Shown here: piece by piece, positions 1 through 10,259 of the stretch | Layout of the letters: the number at the start of each line of letters is the position of its first letter | How positions within the stretch are numbered: the stretch's first letter is position 1 | Assembly: GCA_017522065.1 (NCBI GenBank) | Contig: JAFXAD010000006.1 | Location: 1 to 64,000 of the forward strand | Direction of reading: 5' to 3' | From: Bacteroidales bacterium | GTDB taxonomy: Bacteria; Bacteroidota; Bacteroidia; Bacteroidales; P3 | DNA: 64,000 nt | Position numbers and translations under genes: made by a program | Notes under the pieces: generated by a model | Told to the model about the DNA's origin: nothing | What the model saw: only the letters and a program-made list of their open reading frames with translations | The model's database searches: none

Positions 1-300
1 TGTGCCCTTGCCGGCTGTGTAGGTGTACGACGCATCGTAACGGTCGACGGTGTAGTTTACCGTGGTCACAATCAGCGAGGCGACATTGTCCTCTTCGAAG
101 AATGTCAGTTCAACGCAGTTGATGCCGGTAGCGTCAGGGGTGCCTTTCCAGCGCCAACGGGTGTTGTTCATCGCAGCGGGATAGTCGGCAACCTCGGAGT
201 TGCCGCCGGTGCCATTCTCCTTCTCGTCACAAGAGCAGAATGAAAGCACTCCCGCCGCAACAAACATTAACAGTGCAATTGTTTTAATTTGCTTAATCAT
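1..300 (-). CDS. Partial lipoprotein, unknown function (C-terminus outside window)
   Basis: An open frame runs from an ATG at 300 to the window edge (100 codons seen). It starts MIKQIKTIALLMF, a basic then hydrophobic signal, and reaches a cysteine pair (FCSCDEKENG, Cys22/Cys24) that can serve as a lipidation site, so this is probably an envelope lipoprotein. A Gly/Asn linker follows and then a tryptophan-rich segment (NNTRWRWKG) leading into beta-strand-like sequence. This resembles small Bacteroidales lipoproteins with a lipocalin-like barrel, but the visible part is too short to assign a family. It is in the same direction as the RHS operon but separated from it by a palindrome. Confidence 0.6.
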   Translation of the reverse strand, partial: MIKQIKTIALLMFVAAGVLSFCSCDEKENGTGGNSEVADYPAAMNNTRWRWKGTPDATGINCVELTFFEEDNVASLIVTTVNYTVDRYDASYTYTAGKGT

Positions 301-364
301 AAAAAAAGGGGTTAAAAGTAAATAATCAAAAGTTTAAACAATTTAGAGTTTTAGGGTAAGTTGC

Positions 365-384
365 GGCGGATTCAAGAATCCGCC
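365..384. repeat. 20-bp perfect palindrome with central CAAG
   Basis: Nine-base arms GGCGGATTC and GAATCCGCC surround AA. It lies in the 134-bp gap after the MORN-like gene. No T-run follows on the minus strand, so it is a poor rho-independent terminator. It belongs to a set of short palindromes with CAAG or CTTG at the centre seen at several intergenic places in this window. Confidence 0.7.
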
Positions 385-434
385 ACAATGAATATTTTTT
401 TTTCATGCATCTAGAACGTAGTAGTCTTACCTGG

Positions 435-962
435 TTAATGATCGTTACCTTTATCAACAGTTCTGATAACATTTCCTTTGGTATCGTATACTATCCATTC
501 TCCGTACTCAAGATAGTCTTCTTCAAAACTACCTGAATATAAAATCGTTCCTTTTGATTTAATCATGCCCGAATTGTAGAAATTGACAAGTGTAGCCACA
601 AATTCTGGCTTACCACCCTTGAAATAGATTTTTTTAGAATTAATTACAATACTGTCATTCTTTTGGATATTTTCAACTTTAGACAAAGGAGTACCATTAT
701 CATCGAAAAAATACCATGTACCGCTATATTCACCGTGATCAAACTCTCCTATTGATTGCAATTTGCCACTGACAGCTGAATGCGACAGATAAACTCCATG
801 TAGAAGATTATCAAGATAGCCGCATTCAACTTGAGAGTTTACGGTCTGAATAATCCATCGACCTTGTCTTAATCCTCTTTCATCGATTTTGTTGATTTCA
901 TTTTGTCCCGAGGCATAAAAAAAGGAGCCTAATAACAATAAAGAAATAAATACCTTTTTCAT
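435..962 (-). CDS. MORN/YwqK-like repeat protein, candidate immunity protein of the RHS toxin
   Basis: The protein is 175 aa with a cleavable signal (MKKVFISLLLLGSFFYASG), so it is exported. The body holds MORN-like units: a G-x-W/Y-x-x-Y/F pattern occurs around RQGRW, YLDNLLHGVY, HGEYSGTWYFFDDNG and EYGEWIVYDTKGN, as in YwqK-type proteins that are often found beside polymorphic toxins. Its ATG overlaps the stop of the RHS gene (ATGA at 959-962), so translation is likely coupled. The gene is AT-rich like the C-terminal tip of the RHS protein and unlike the RHS body. A periplasmic or surface immunity role against the neighbouring toxin-like domain is inferred; nothing in the sequence shows binding. 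It could also be a simple accessory envelope protein. Confidence 0.6.
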   Translation of the reverse strand: MKKVFISLLLLGSFFYASGQNEINKIDERGLRQGRWIIQTVNSQVECGYLDNLLHGVYLSHSAVSGKLQSIGEFDHGEYSGTWYFFDDNGTPLSKVENIQKNDSIVINSKKIYFKGGKPEFVATLVNFYNSGMIKSKGTILYSGSFEEDYLEYGEWIVYDTKGNVIRTVDKGNDH

Positions 963-3900
963 TCGATATAATAATTTGATATTAATAACGGCAACTGTAC
1001 TCTCGTTTTATCTGCTGGACATATCAGGTTTAACAATGGCGGAACATTTATCAAAGGCATGTTCCAGTTGGTAGGGGCAGCCATAGAACGAGAAACTGTT
1101 ACACTAACAGTGACATCATCTGCAAAGCTATTGATAAAATCATTCCACTGTCCCCTATCAATAAGTAGACATCCTTCAGAGATTGCCGTACCATCATTAC
1201 ACATTCCTGTCAAATTATCTATTCCTGGTTTATGTATATTGATTCCATCAGCAAATGTTCTATCTGGATGTGCTGGATTTGTACCGCCAAGTTCGATATT
1301 TCCTTGTAGTTTCAGTGCTCGGTAACTGCTCTTGGAGCCATTATGAATTCCAGGTTTCGCTTCATATATGCCTTCTGGCACGGTGGCATATTTGGATGCA
1401 TCCGAAGGATTTGTGCATGCTTTGAATTGTTTAGTTGTACCATCTGGCATATATACAGTAGCTGTAGAAGAACCAATATTAAAGCGATTTCTTTGATCGA
1501 AAGTTCCATTATTTGAGAAAAAAATTGCTTGTTCAAAAAGACCAGATTTCAGCGTACCGTCAGAATTGTAAGACTGTTCTGGCGCTATCCACTCATATCC
1601 TGTATACTGACCCGTGTTCTGATTAATAGTGGGTTTCCATGCATTACCATCGGGATCTATAAGGATTACCGGATTCCAAGCGCAGTAGTTGTACGGGCTC
1701 ATACTCGGGTACTTGTCCATCATCGGGTCGACGCTCAGCCAGCCGGTGAGGACTTCGGACCAGTAATAGCGGGCACCGTAGTAGTGGTAGCCACTCTCAT
1801 AGTCCTTTTCTTTGCCGTTGAAGGAATAGATACCAAGACGAGGGAACTGCGTTTCTGCAAAATTCTGAATGTCAACCCAGTCTTCACCGTATGGCAGGTA
1901 ATTGAGGGTCTGAGTAACCTGTCCGGCATCGTTGGTGAGATATGCGGCACTACCCAAATGGTCGGAGTGATAGTAGAAGGCAGCCTCGCTGTCGTCACGA
2001 CCGTGTTCGTGCATAATCACATCATAGAGGTCGTGGTAGACATCAAGTTGCGGATAAATACCAAGGCAGTCTGAAAAAGTTGTCATAAGGTTTTCGTTTT
2101 GAGCAACATACTGGTCATAATAAGATTCAGCAATTTCTGGCATTTGAGAATCTGTATATTGCTGGTCGACAGATGCAAATCCGCCGCCAATCTTGCTGCA
2201 CACGCGACGTGAACCTTCAAAGTAATGCTTGGTGTAACCGTTTTTGTTGACAGTGACGAGAGACGATGCATAGAGTGTCGGGTAGGCAAGTGCCGCTCCC
2301 GAGCGGAATACATCGGCGTTCTGGCGCATGCGCGTCTGTGGCGTTGTCAGCTTGAAATTGCGGTCTCCTCCAGCATTGTAGTTATACCAGGCCGCCATAT
2401 TGCCTTCATCGTCGGAGATGCGGCTGTAGGCCTGGAGGCGGTTGTCCTCGGTCCAGCAGTGGTGCTGGGCTACAAAGTGCACATGTGTCGTGCTGTGGAT
2501 AAGGTTGCCGTCGGCATCCCACTCCAGGTCATGGTCGTTGCCCATATTGTCGTGGATATGGTCAGTAGCATAGGGGTTGTCGGGATTGCCATATTCATAG
2601 TCGTTGTCGTAGTCCATCGGGTATACACCCATAATGTTGTTGGCACGTGTGCTGGAGACACTCTTGTTTATAAGGCGGCCTGCGGGCGAATACTTATAGT
2701 AGTTGTCGTAGTATACAGCATCGAATCCGAGGCTGAGATTGCCTTGGGAGTGGATGAGCCGGTACTGTGCATCGTAGGCAAAATCCTGCGAGCGTTGGTT
2801 GAGTCCGTTGTCTACAATACTGATAATATTGCCGACAGCGTCATAGTCATAGTTATTGTCTTGAAGGACTGTGCCCATGGGGTTGGAGTAGTCGACAAGG
2901 TTAACAAGGCGACGGTTGAGGGGATTGTATGAATAATGACTTTCTATGCCATTGCCGTCGACTTCAATTGTTCGCTGGTCGAATTCATCGTAATGAATCT
3001 TGTCGATATAGACATATAGGGGATGTCCGGGTTTTTGACCTTCTATATGATTGACTTTACCACCGAGGTCGTAACGGTAACGGACCTCTTCCCTATCGGG
3101 ATAGATTATATATCTGACACGTCCCCAGCTGTCATACTTCCATTGGGTATTCAGAGTGAACGTGTGGGGCGAACCGGGCTGGACATAGGTATGACAGTTA
3201 TCGATGACGTTGCCCATATAGTCGTACTTGAACTGCTGTACGCCGGTAGCGTCCTGCTGCAGAATCACCCGTCCGGCAGCAGTACCGTCACTCATGTTGC
3301 CATATTTGTAGGCTACATTGTTAGCGTGGTGGTCAGAGTAGCGCACATTGACGGGACGATTGTACTGGTAGATGAAGTCAATGTATCGTCCGCTGTTCTG
3401 TGTTTGTCGGACGAGGTTGCCCGCTGGGTCGTAGTTCCAGACGGTATGGCCGGCAGATGGATGGTCGCGACTTGTGCGACGACCGAGGAGGTCGTAGGCA
3501 TTGGTGGTATAGTTGCCCTCTGGGTCTTTGACCGATTGCAACTGACCGATGTGGTCGTAGGCATAGACGGTTGTGGCACCAAGAGGAGTGACCGTAACCG
3601 TATTCTGACCACGGACGTTGGTGAAAGTCTGCGAGACGTTGCCCTCCGGGTCGGTGGTAACGACTTTGTTGCGCAGCATAGTTCCACCCGGTTCGGTGGC
3701 GACAGAGAAGGCCGCTGTCGTAGTGGCGCCGTCGGGCATGGTGGTTATCACAGTGCGGTCGAGCAGGTCGTAGCCCATTTGAGAGAATGGGGTATTGAAG
3801 ACCGTGTTGAGTGTCGAGTCGGGAGCCGTCATGGCTTCGGTGTAGGGATGATACTGTCGGACAACGCGTCCTATTCCATCGAATGTGGTCCAACCTCCGA

Positions 3901-6900
3901 CGACACGGCAGTTGACGCCGCCGACTTCCGATTCCTTCTTGACCACACGAGGACGGCCAAGACCGTCGCTGATGGTCACAGTGGCGATATAATCAGTGCC
4001 TTGATTGTGGTTGAGTGTACGGGCCCAACGTCTCAGGTGGTGCCAATAGTAGTCGTGATTCATATATCGGTCGTAATACTCGTAGCGTATAGTCGGGGTG
4101 TTGGTACCAAACTCAAACGGTGCGTAGAGCTCGGAGAGACGGCCCTTGGAATCGTAACGGTAGTCAGCCTGTCCGCCCGATGCCGACTTGGTCCAGACGG
4201 GGGTCTGGAAGCGGTAGTCATACTCGGCGTAGGAAATCAATCCGTATGCATTGTACGTCTTGACAGGCAGCGAATGGATATTGTTGTCGTATGTATATTC
4301 GACGAAGAAGCGCTCGCCATTGTGGTTGCGTGGATAAGTGACCCTCTGCACGTTGCCGTATGTGTCGTAATCAAAATCGTAATCCGACAGGGGTTCGGGC
4401 GCATTGTAGAACTTAATTCTCAAAACAGAGCCACGATTGTTGTATGAAGCACCGCGGTGGCGCAAGACGCTGCTGCCAACCATAACCTTCTCTTCAACAA
4501 CCGGAGAGACGATATAGTCGCCGATGGAGGTGTAGACCGAGACGGCAACATAGTCGTCGGAGGGGTCGTTGGTAGCGCCAAAGTCGTAGACGGTGTCGAT
4601 GTTGGCGTAGGAGGTGTAGCCGAAACGGATGCGTGAGGAGAGACTGACGGTAGGACTGGGTGCATTGTAGGTTGTGGAAGTAGTCTCATAGATTGCGGGA
4701 TATCCGTCGCCATAGCATCCTGGTCCGGAACCGGGGATGAGGTCACCCGAAGCAATCTCCATAAGACGGTAGTCGTTTTGCTGTTTTGTAAGCGGATTGC
4801 CCGTAGCAGGATTGACGACCATGGTCTGGTAGCAAAGCCCCTTGAAGAGGAAATCCTGGTTATGGTAGTCGCAAACAGTCATACGGTAGTGTGGGATGGA
4901 AGAGGCCGACTCACTTTCCGTAGTCACGACTTGTGCATAGCCATAGTCCTCGCGCTCGATGCGGTCGTAATGACGATCGTAGTATTCAAACTTGCGGCAA
5001 ATGGCAGGAGCCGCCATGCGGTTGTCTGTAATGGAGAGTGAATCGAGGACATAGTAGCGGCGATTGCTTTCAGGTCCGTCGTTCTCGTTGAGAGTGTATC
5101 TCATGGCGTAGTGTCCACCGGTGGGCAGAGTGACGCCGACAAGTCGGTTGGCGACACCGAGGTTAGAATAGCGGACACCGATATAGTTGTCGCCCGCATC
5201 CCAGATATAGTCGGGAACACCATCGCCATTCATATCAGCCCATTGGCCTATAGTGCGGCTGAGACCACGGCTGAGACCGCCTTTGGGGTTGCCTTCGATC
5301 TTGAGCGGGATAAACCCGAAGGTGACGCCTGCAGTGATAGCTCCAGTGAGGTCGGTGCCGAAGGAGACGTTGTCATACTCCTTAGCGACATGCAGTTCTG
5401 CGTTGCTTCGGGCAAAAGAGTTGCCGTTGTTGAATTCGATATAGTAAGCGTTGCCGTATCTGACAAGTCGGTCAGGCAGGCCGTCACCGTTGAGGTCGAT
5501 GGTAATCACATCGTTTTTGTTCCACGAGGTAGAGGCTCCGAAACCTGCGGTGATACTGACATTAAGCTGATTGTTGAAGCGTTGGTCGTCGAGCAAGCCC
5601 CTAATCCAATTAGCCACCGACTCAAGGCTGTCGGGCAGGCTATTGGCCAAGTCGTTCAAAGCCGCTCCTTCCCTATTGAGCCATGTGGACTCGAAGGCTG
5701 CGCTGAGACTGGCACCGCCAGACTCGCCCTTGCTGTGCGTGTGACGCACATCGCCTGTAGCGAACTCCACACCACGTGACAGGAAACCGTAACCGACATT
5801 GGGATAGTAGCAAACCTTGCCGGCAGAAAGATACGCCTTGTCGGGCAGTCCGTCGCCATTGAAGTCAACCCAGGTTGTACCTGCCGTACCGTGCGCCTCG
5901 CTGCCGCCCATATTCGCACCCACGCCGGCAGAGATGCCTTTCGTAGTATGACGGACAGAGTTGGCTGTATGATAGAGACTAACAAGGAAACTACCGCCAA
6001 AGGAGCCGTTGTTTATAGTGTCGAAGGTGTGCTCTGCGTAGCGATGGTCATCGAATATGGAGCCCTTGAGGTTACTGAGACCGCCGAAGGGTTGGCTATA
6101 CTGCACTCGCACCTCCGAAAGCACATCAGGCAAACCGTCGCCGTTAAGGTCAAGCATGTCGGCGAGCTGTCGTTGCTCGGATTTGGTCCAGCCCAGACCG
6201 CCGCTAAATCCAAGAATAGGGATGCCTACACTCACATTGCCGCAAATACCGAAGCTGTTGTGATGAGTCTCTTTGCTGACCACGGTAGCGGAGGGGCTAT
6301 AGATAGGCATAGTGCTCTCGCACTCAGTTCTGTCCACATCGGCAATCGTCATGCCATCGGCCGGATGAGGAGTGTTCGAGAGCATGGTGCGCTCGATATA
6401 GGCATAGTCGCTATATGCGGTCCAGCAGTTATGCTTGAAATCGGACTGCATAACAAAGAAAGACCCTGAAAGCGGGTTATATGCACCGAGACCGCCGACC
6501 GAGACATCCGACCCCACATTGTCGATGTCGACATCGACAACTGCATTGTCCTGAACATTATCGTAAGCCGAGGAGCCCGAACCATTGACACTGTTCATCT
6601 GAGCATCGAAGAGCAGATTACGGTCGAGAAAGTCGTTCGGGGCGTTCTGCGGGATTTTATAGGCGAACTGGCCCCAGTTGCGGTACATAGTGCCGAACTG
6701 CGAGTACTGCTCAGCAGAGTAGCCCGGGTACATATAGACAGTATTAGTGTCACATGCGTTATTGTATACCAGTTTCTGAATCTGCGGATAGTAGTCGAAA
6801 TAGTAGCGTGTTTCGTTAGGGTCGCTCAAGTTGTCCTCGACAGGGATATCCATATCGGGCGATGTGGTCGCATCGTTGCTGACAATATAGATATGGCTGC

Positions 6901-9900
6901 TGGCTTCGATGGTGCTCCAGTCGATGAGTCCTGCAGCTTTGACACGCACCTGGATGACATCGTTCTTTGAAACGCTAAAACTGTTAGAGGCGTAAGACGA
7001 TGAACCATTTATGTTGAAACCAAGAATCTCGCTGCCGTTTTTGAGCACCTGCAGACGGGTTGCAGAAGCAGGGCTGCCGCCGTTGCGGTCGTATGCTTGA
7101 GCTTCGACTTCGATGGTAGCATCGAAAGGTATCTGGATGCGCTGCAGTCCGCTGAGGAGGAAGTCCTCGCGATACGAGTAGCGGTTGTCGTCAATCCAGA
7201 TACTGTTGTAGCTGGACGAAACGTTGCCCCACTGGTCACAATACTCAATGGTGGGATCCCACACAAAGCGGTCGGCCAAACGTGTGCCCATCGACAAAGC
7301 CCTGTAGTATATGCGATCGCCCGCGTTGACATGGATAACCGTATCCAAGAACACCGTATCCATGTCAGGACGAAGGGTATCATTGATAACATAATAATTG
7401 TGGTTCTGCATTTCATGCTGCACAATCAGCCGTACACCGTCGCCGGGCATTACCGGTGCAGGCAGCATGCGGGCACTGTCGGAGAGGTAGACGTAACCCT
7501 CGTGCGGAGCCTGCCAGAAACGGACGTTCTCGAGGTCGGGTCGATAGGGACGCGGAACGGTGTAGGTGAACGGCACGGAGTCGATGCCTACTATGCGGCC
7601 CTTCTCGTCGTATATCGTGTCGTAGATCCAGTAGGTAGAGTCGACAAAGTCCTCGAAGACCCACGGATCGACCGGCTCGCCAGCCCAGATGGTATCCTCA
7701 CGTCCGCATGACGAGAGAATCATGAAACCGCCGTTGTCCTCAGCAGGAAGGAAGACATTGTAGTTGTCATCGTTGATGCGGTTGTAGAGCACCGAGCCGC
7801 GGTTGACGAGGTCCGGCAGGCCGTCGCCATCGACATCAGAGAGGTATGTGGAGGTTGCCGTGTTGCCATAGTTCCAGTTAAGTCCAAACGAGACACCAAG
7901 GCCGGTGGCACCTACGCTGCCTTCGACGACCCACGTGTCACTCGTGCCTGACGAAAAGAGAAAAGTATCAGTCCCATAGATTCTGTTCTCCTCGAGGAAC
8001 TGGGTTGGATTGTAGTTGTCGCGGAGACGGTAGTAGGCGTGACTGCCACGTTTGTAGATTTTGTCCGAGAGGCCGTCGCCGTTCAGGTCTACAAGATTCA
8101 CAAGACCCTCGGTCTTGTTGTTGGTATAGGTATAACCGCCGCCGAGGGTGAGGGATTTGAGGAAAGTGTTGAAACCGAATCCCACATCTATAGCACCACC
8201 GACGTTCCATGATCTTGTTCCCGTACCCTCGATGGGTCCAGGACTGCCAGACGTAAGGAACAGAGGACCTTGGAGGTTGTCGCGGCTGTTGTTGGCATTG
8301 ACAATGTATTCGGTTGGCGAAAGCATGGCCAGAGGCACGCCCGAGTATTCGAACCTGTGTTCATTGTAGGCATAGTGCATACAAGTAGAGTCCATAGCCG
8401 AACAACGGTCGTATACATCGCGAATAAAAATGGGAGTATTGACTACACGTCCATGAATCTGATGATCGCTGTAGTAGTCCGAGTCGATGAGGCGGTAGTC
8501 GTCGTAGCGGTCTGTATCGGGATAAAAATAGTTGCGTTCGTCCTTGATGCGAGCATTCCTCAACGAGTCAAGCCATGCGAAGTAAGCAGAGTCGCCTTCG
8601 AAGATCAGCTGCGGCCGGTGGTAGTTGCTGTAACCGCTGTTTGTGTCGCCCGTGCAGTCGACGTTGCCCGAGGTCAAGGTCTGAGGGTCGACATCTACAA
8701 TATTGCAAAGCAGAGTCTTGCCGAATGACCCCTCTTTGTATCCGAACACGTAGTGGCGTATCGGTTCCCGGTCGTACATCACATCTATACGGTCGAGCAG
8801 GGCTGCATCAGCCTCGAGGAAGCCAAACCGGGCGGAGGTTTGTGCATCGTACTTGTCTGAAGACGAATAGTTGAATTTCAGATTGTAGTGCCCATTTTCG
8901 CGAGTGCTTCTGTTTCCAGTATAAGAAATGTTACTCAACAAAATCTGGCGAGCTGTGTTCGAGCTGCCGGGGATGGCGTAGATTCTGGTTGTATAGTTAT
9001 AGGTAACGGTGTTGCCATAAGAGTCCTCGACGCGCTGCAGGCACCACCTTGCGATGTGACCGGCAGCGTCTTTTAAACGTCCATTGTCAGACAGACCATA
9101 GAAGTATTTTGTGCCGTTCTTGTCGGTAACTATCCAATAGTAGTTGCTTGGCGAAGTACCGTGACGCACGATGCGCCGGAACGAGCCCTCGACACGGGGA
9201 TAGAACTGGAGCTCGCCCGTCGTCACACGAGATTTCCAGGGTGAAGCATAAGCAGGCTTGTTAAGGTGCATCAAGCCATTAGCGTAGGTATAAGAAGTTA
9301 CCAGCACATCGCCGTCAAGAGCGTATGTCTCGGTCTCGAGAGTGTTGTCGAAGAGCGGTACACCGCGCCGGGTATCGACGCTGATTTCGCTGATGGGGAG
9401 GCTCCAGCCTATGCCGAGGATACCGCTGCCGCCTGCACTGCTGTAGTTGACCGACAGGTTGGGCTGCATGCCATGCCGTCCTGCGGGGATGGAGAGCGGA
9501 TAGCTGAGGTTGGCGGTTCCCTGATTGTTGGCCTCGGGAGGAGCAATGAGAGTTATTCCCTCCATGGGGTCGGCGGCCTTGAGGTCGCTGATGGAGGTGG
9601 GTGTGTAGGAAGCCACGTCACTGTTTTCGGGCACCTTGAGCACACCGTTGATATAGTCGGTGAAATGGTTGGTGCGCGAATAGACTATTTGTCGCTCGGT
9701 GTCTACACTGTCTCTCTCGACCTTCTGCCACAGGGCAGTCTGTTCGTTATAGAAAAAGGTGTAGATGTCGTCGGCAGTGTAGCCGTAAGGGAGTGCGGTG
9801 CTGTCATAGTGCATGGCGATGGTGATGTCTTTCTCGAACTTCTGTCCGTCGGGCAGCATGCGGTAAACAGCACCGTTGGGGGTAAGATTCTGCATGTGCT

Positions 9901-10246
9901 CGGGTATGGTTCCTGAATTTGCCTCAGTTGTGGCGAGAATGGAGATGTCGACATTGCCGTTCACAGCCCCGCTATCGATAAACAGCGCGACGCCATCGGT
10001 GCCAATCGCGGCAGGCTTTGAGGTCGACACACGGCCTTTGGCCAACAACTTTCCTTGTCCCGTTGTGGCCGGCTGAGTTGGTTTTGTGTCAGACTGTTTG
10101 GGTTCTATGTCGTTATTGTTATTATGCACTATGCCTTTGTTATTTGCGCATGAGACATCGGCGTGGTAATGTGCCTGCGGGGTACAGCCCTCGAGCGAGA
10201 GCAATGCCAACAGCGATGCCGTTATAAATCTATATATTCGTTTCAT
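959..10246 (-). CDS. Giant SpvB/VCBS/RHS-repeat lipoprotein with L,D-transpeptidase-like C-terminal domain
   Basis: A 3095-aa protein with a lipoprotein signal (LSLEGC, Cys21). Order of parts: Ser/Thr/Gln-rich linker; SpvB-type domain from about residue 232 (YPLSIPAGRHGMQPNLS, GIGWSLP); six VCBS/FG-GAP units of the type DLNGDGLPD between about 719 and 1680; YD/RHS repeats about 2000-2700; RHS-associated core (YHSDHLGSA, FNGKEKDYE, YYGARYYWS) ending at DPDGN, residue 2868. This is the TcB/TcC-like shell layout that encloses a toxin. The last 227 residues differ: they contain H3005, S3023 and C3026 in an H-x17-S-E-G-C arrangement like the YkuD/L,D-transpeptidase active site, and their DNA (959-1642) is AT-richer than the rest. 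A peptidoglycan-acting toxin is inferred. It is the second gene of an operon, 13 bp after the T9SS protein, and overlaps the MORN-like gene. A lipid anchor and surface display are likely; the export route is not evident. Confidence 0.85.
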   Translation of the reverse strand: MKRIYRFITASLLALLSLEGCTPQAHYHADVSCANNKGIVHNNNNDIEPKQSDTKPTQPATTGQGKLLAKGRVSTSKPAAIGTDGVALFIDSGAVNGNVDISILATTEANSGTIPEHMQNLTPNGAVYRMLPDGQKFEKDITIAMHYDSTALPYGYTADDIYTFFYNEQTALWQKVERDSVDTERQIVYSRTNHFTDYINGVLKVPENSDVASYTPTSISDLKAADPMEGITLIAPPEANNQGTANLSYPLSIPAGRHGMQPNLSVNYSSAGGSGILGIGWSLPISEISVDTRRGVPLFDNTLETETYALDGDVLVTSYTYANGLMHLNKPAYASPWKSRVTTGELQFYPRVEGSFRRIVRHGTSPSNYYWIVTDKNGTKYFYGLSDNGRLKDAAGHIARWCLQRVEDSYGNTVTYNYTTRIYAIPGSSNTARQILLSNISYTGNRSTRENGHYNLKFNYSSSDKYDAQTSARFGFLEADAALLDRIDVMYDREPIRHYVFGYKEGSFGKTLLCNIVDVDPQTLTSGNVDCTGDTNSGYSNYHRPQLIFEGDSAYFAWLDSLRNARIKDERNYFYPDTDRYDDYRLIDSDYYSDHQIHGRVVNTPIFIRDVYDRCSAMDSTCMHYAYNEHRFEYSGVPLAMLSPTEYIVNANNSRDNLQGPLFLTSGSPGPIEGTGTRSWNVGGAIDVGFGFNTFLKSLTLGGGYTYTNNKTEGLVNLVDLNGDGLSDKIYKRGSHAYYRLRDNYNPTQFLEENRIYGTDTFLFSSGTSDTWVVEGSVGATGLGVSFGLNWNYGNTATSTYLSDVDGDGLPDLVNRGSVLYNRINDDNYNVFLPAEDNGGFMILSSCGREDTIWAGEPVDPWVFEDFVDSTYWIYDTIYDEKGRIVGIDSVPFTYTVPRPYRPDLENVRFWQAPHEGYVYLSDSARMLPAPVMPGDGVRLIVQHEMQNHNYYVINDTLRPDMDTVFLDTVIHVNAGDRIYYRALSMGTRLADRFVWDPTIEYCDQWGNVSSSYNSIWIDDNRYSYREDFLLSGLQRIQIPFDATIEVEAQAYDRNGGSPASATRLQVLKNGSEILGFNINGSSSYASNSFSVSKNDVIQVRVKAAGLIDWSTIEASSHIYIVSNDATTSPDMDIPVEDNLSDPNETRYYFDYYPQIQKLVYNNACDTNTVYMYPGYSAEQYSQFGTMYRNWGQFAYKIPQNAPNDFLDRNLLFDAQMNSVNGSGSSAYDNVQDNAVVDVDIDNVGSDVSVGGLGAYNPLSGSFFVMQSDFKHNCWTAYSDYAYIERTMLSNTPHPADGMTIADVDRTECESTMPIYSPSATVVSKETHHNSFGICGNVSVGIPILGFSGGLGWTKSEQRQLADMLDLNGDGLPDVLSEVRVQYSQPFGGLSNLKGSIFDDHRYAEHTFDTINNGSFGGSFLVSLYHTANSVRHTTKGISAGVGANMGGSEAHGTAGTTWVDFNGDGLPDKAYLSAGKVCYYPNVGYGFLSRGVEFATGDVRHTHSKGESGGASLSAAFESTWLNREGAALNDLANSLPDSLESVANWIRGLLDDQRFNNQLNVSITAGFGASTSWNKNDVITIDLNGDGLPDRLVRYGNAYYIEFNNGNSFARSNAELHVAKEYDNVSFGTDLTGAITAGVTFGFIPLKIEGNPKGGLSRGLSRTIGQWADMNGDGVPDYIWDAGDNYIGVRYSNLGVANRLVGVTLPTGGHYAMRYTLNENDGPESNRRYYVLDSLSITDNRMAAPAICRKFEYYDRHYDRIEREDYGYAQVVTTESESASSIPHYRMTVCDYHNQDFLFKGLCYQTMVVNPATGNPLTKQQNDYRLMEIASGDLIPGSGPGCYGDGYPAIYETTSTTYNAPSPTVSLSSRIRFGYTSYANIDTVYDFGATNDPSDDYVAVSVYTSIGDYIVSPVVEEKVMVGSSVLRHRGASYNNRGSVLRIKFYNAPEPLSDYDFDYDTYGNVQRVTYPRNHNGERFFVEYTYDNNIHSLPVKTYNAYGLISYAEYDYRFQTPVWTKSASGGQADYRYDSKGRLSELYAPFEFGTNTPTIRYEYYDRYMNHDYYWHHLRRWARTLNHNQGTDYIATVTISDGLGRPRVVKKESEVGGVNCRVVGGWTTFDGIGRVVRQYHPYTEAMTAPDSTLNTVFNTPFSQMGYDLLDRTVITTMPDGATTTAAFSVATEPGGTMLRNKVVTTDPEGNVSQTFTNVRGQNTVTVTPLGATTVYAYDHIGQLQSVKDPEGNYTTNAYDLLGRRTSRDHPSAGHTVWNYDPAGNLVRQTQNSGRYIDFIYQYNRPVNVRYSDHHANNVAYKYGNMSDGTAAGRVILQQDATGVQQFKYDYMGNVIDNCHTYVQPGSPHTFTLNTQWKYDSWGRVRYIIYPDREEVRYRYDLGGKVNHIEGQKPGHPLYVYIDKIHYDEFDQRTIEVDGNGIESHYSYNPLNRRLVNLVDYSNPMGTVLQDNNYDYDAVGNIISIVDNGLNQRSQDFAYDAQYRLIHSQGNLSLGFDAVYYDNYYKYSPAGRLINKSVSSTRANNIMGVYPMDYDNDYEYGNPDNPYATDHIHDNMGNDHDLEWDADGNLIHSTTHVHFVAQHHCWTEDNRLQAYSRISDDEGNMAAWYNYNAGGDRNFKLTTPQTRMRQNADVFRSGAALAYPTLYASSLVTVNKNGYTKHYFEGSRRVCSKIGGGFASVDQQYTDSQMPEIAESYYDQYVAQNENLMTTFSDCLGIYPQLDVYHDLYDVIMHEHGRDDSEAAFYYHSDHLGSAAYLTNDAGQVTQTLNYLPYGEDWVDIQNFAETQFPRLGIYSFNGKEKDYESGYHYYGARYYWSEVLTGWLSVDPMMDKYPSMSPYNYCAWNPVILIDPDGNAWKPTINQNTGQYTGYEWIAPEQSYNSDGTLKSGLFEQAIFFSNNGTFDQRNRFNIGSSTATVYMPDGTTKQFKACTNPSDASKYATVPEGIYEAKPGIHNGSKSSYRALKLQGNIELGGTNPAHPDRTFADGINIHKPGIDNLTGMCNDGTAISEGCLLIDRGQWNDFINSFADDVTVSVTVSRSMAAPTNWNMPLINVPPLLNLICPADKTRVQLPLLISNYYIE

Positions 10247-10259
10247 TTATAACACTGTT

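Noticed and set aside
3023..4447. Long plus-strand open frame opposite the RHS gene
   Set aside because: It is the mirror frame of a GC-rich, repetitive coding region; no domain, start context or promoter. The same holds for other long antisense frames in the RHS gene.
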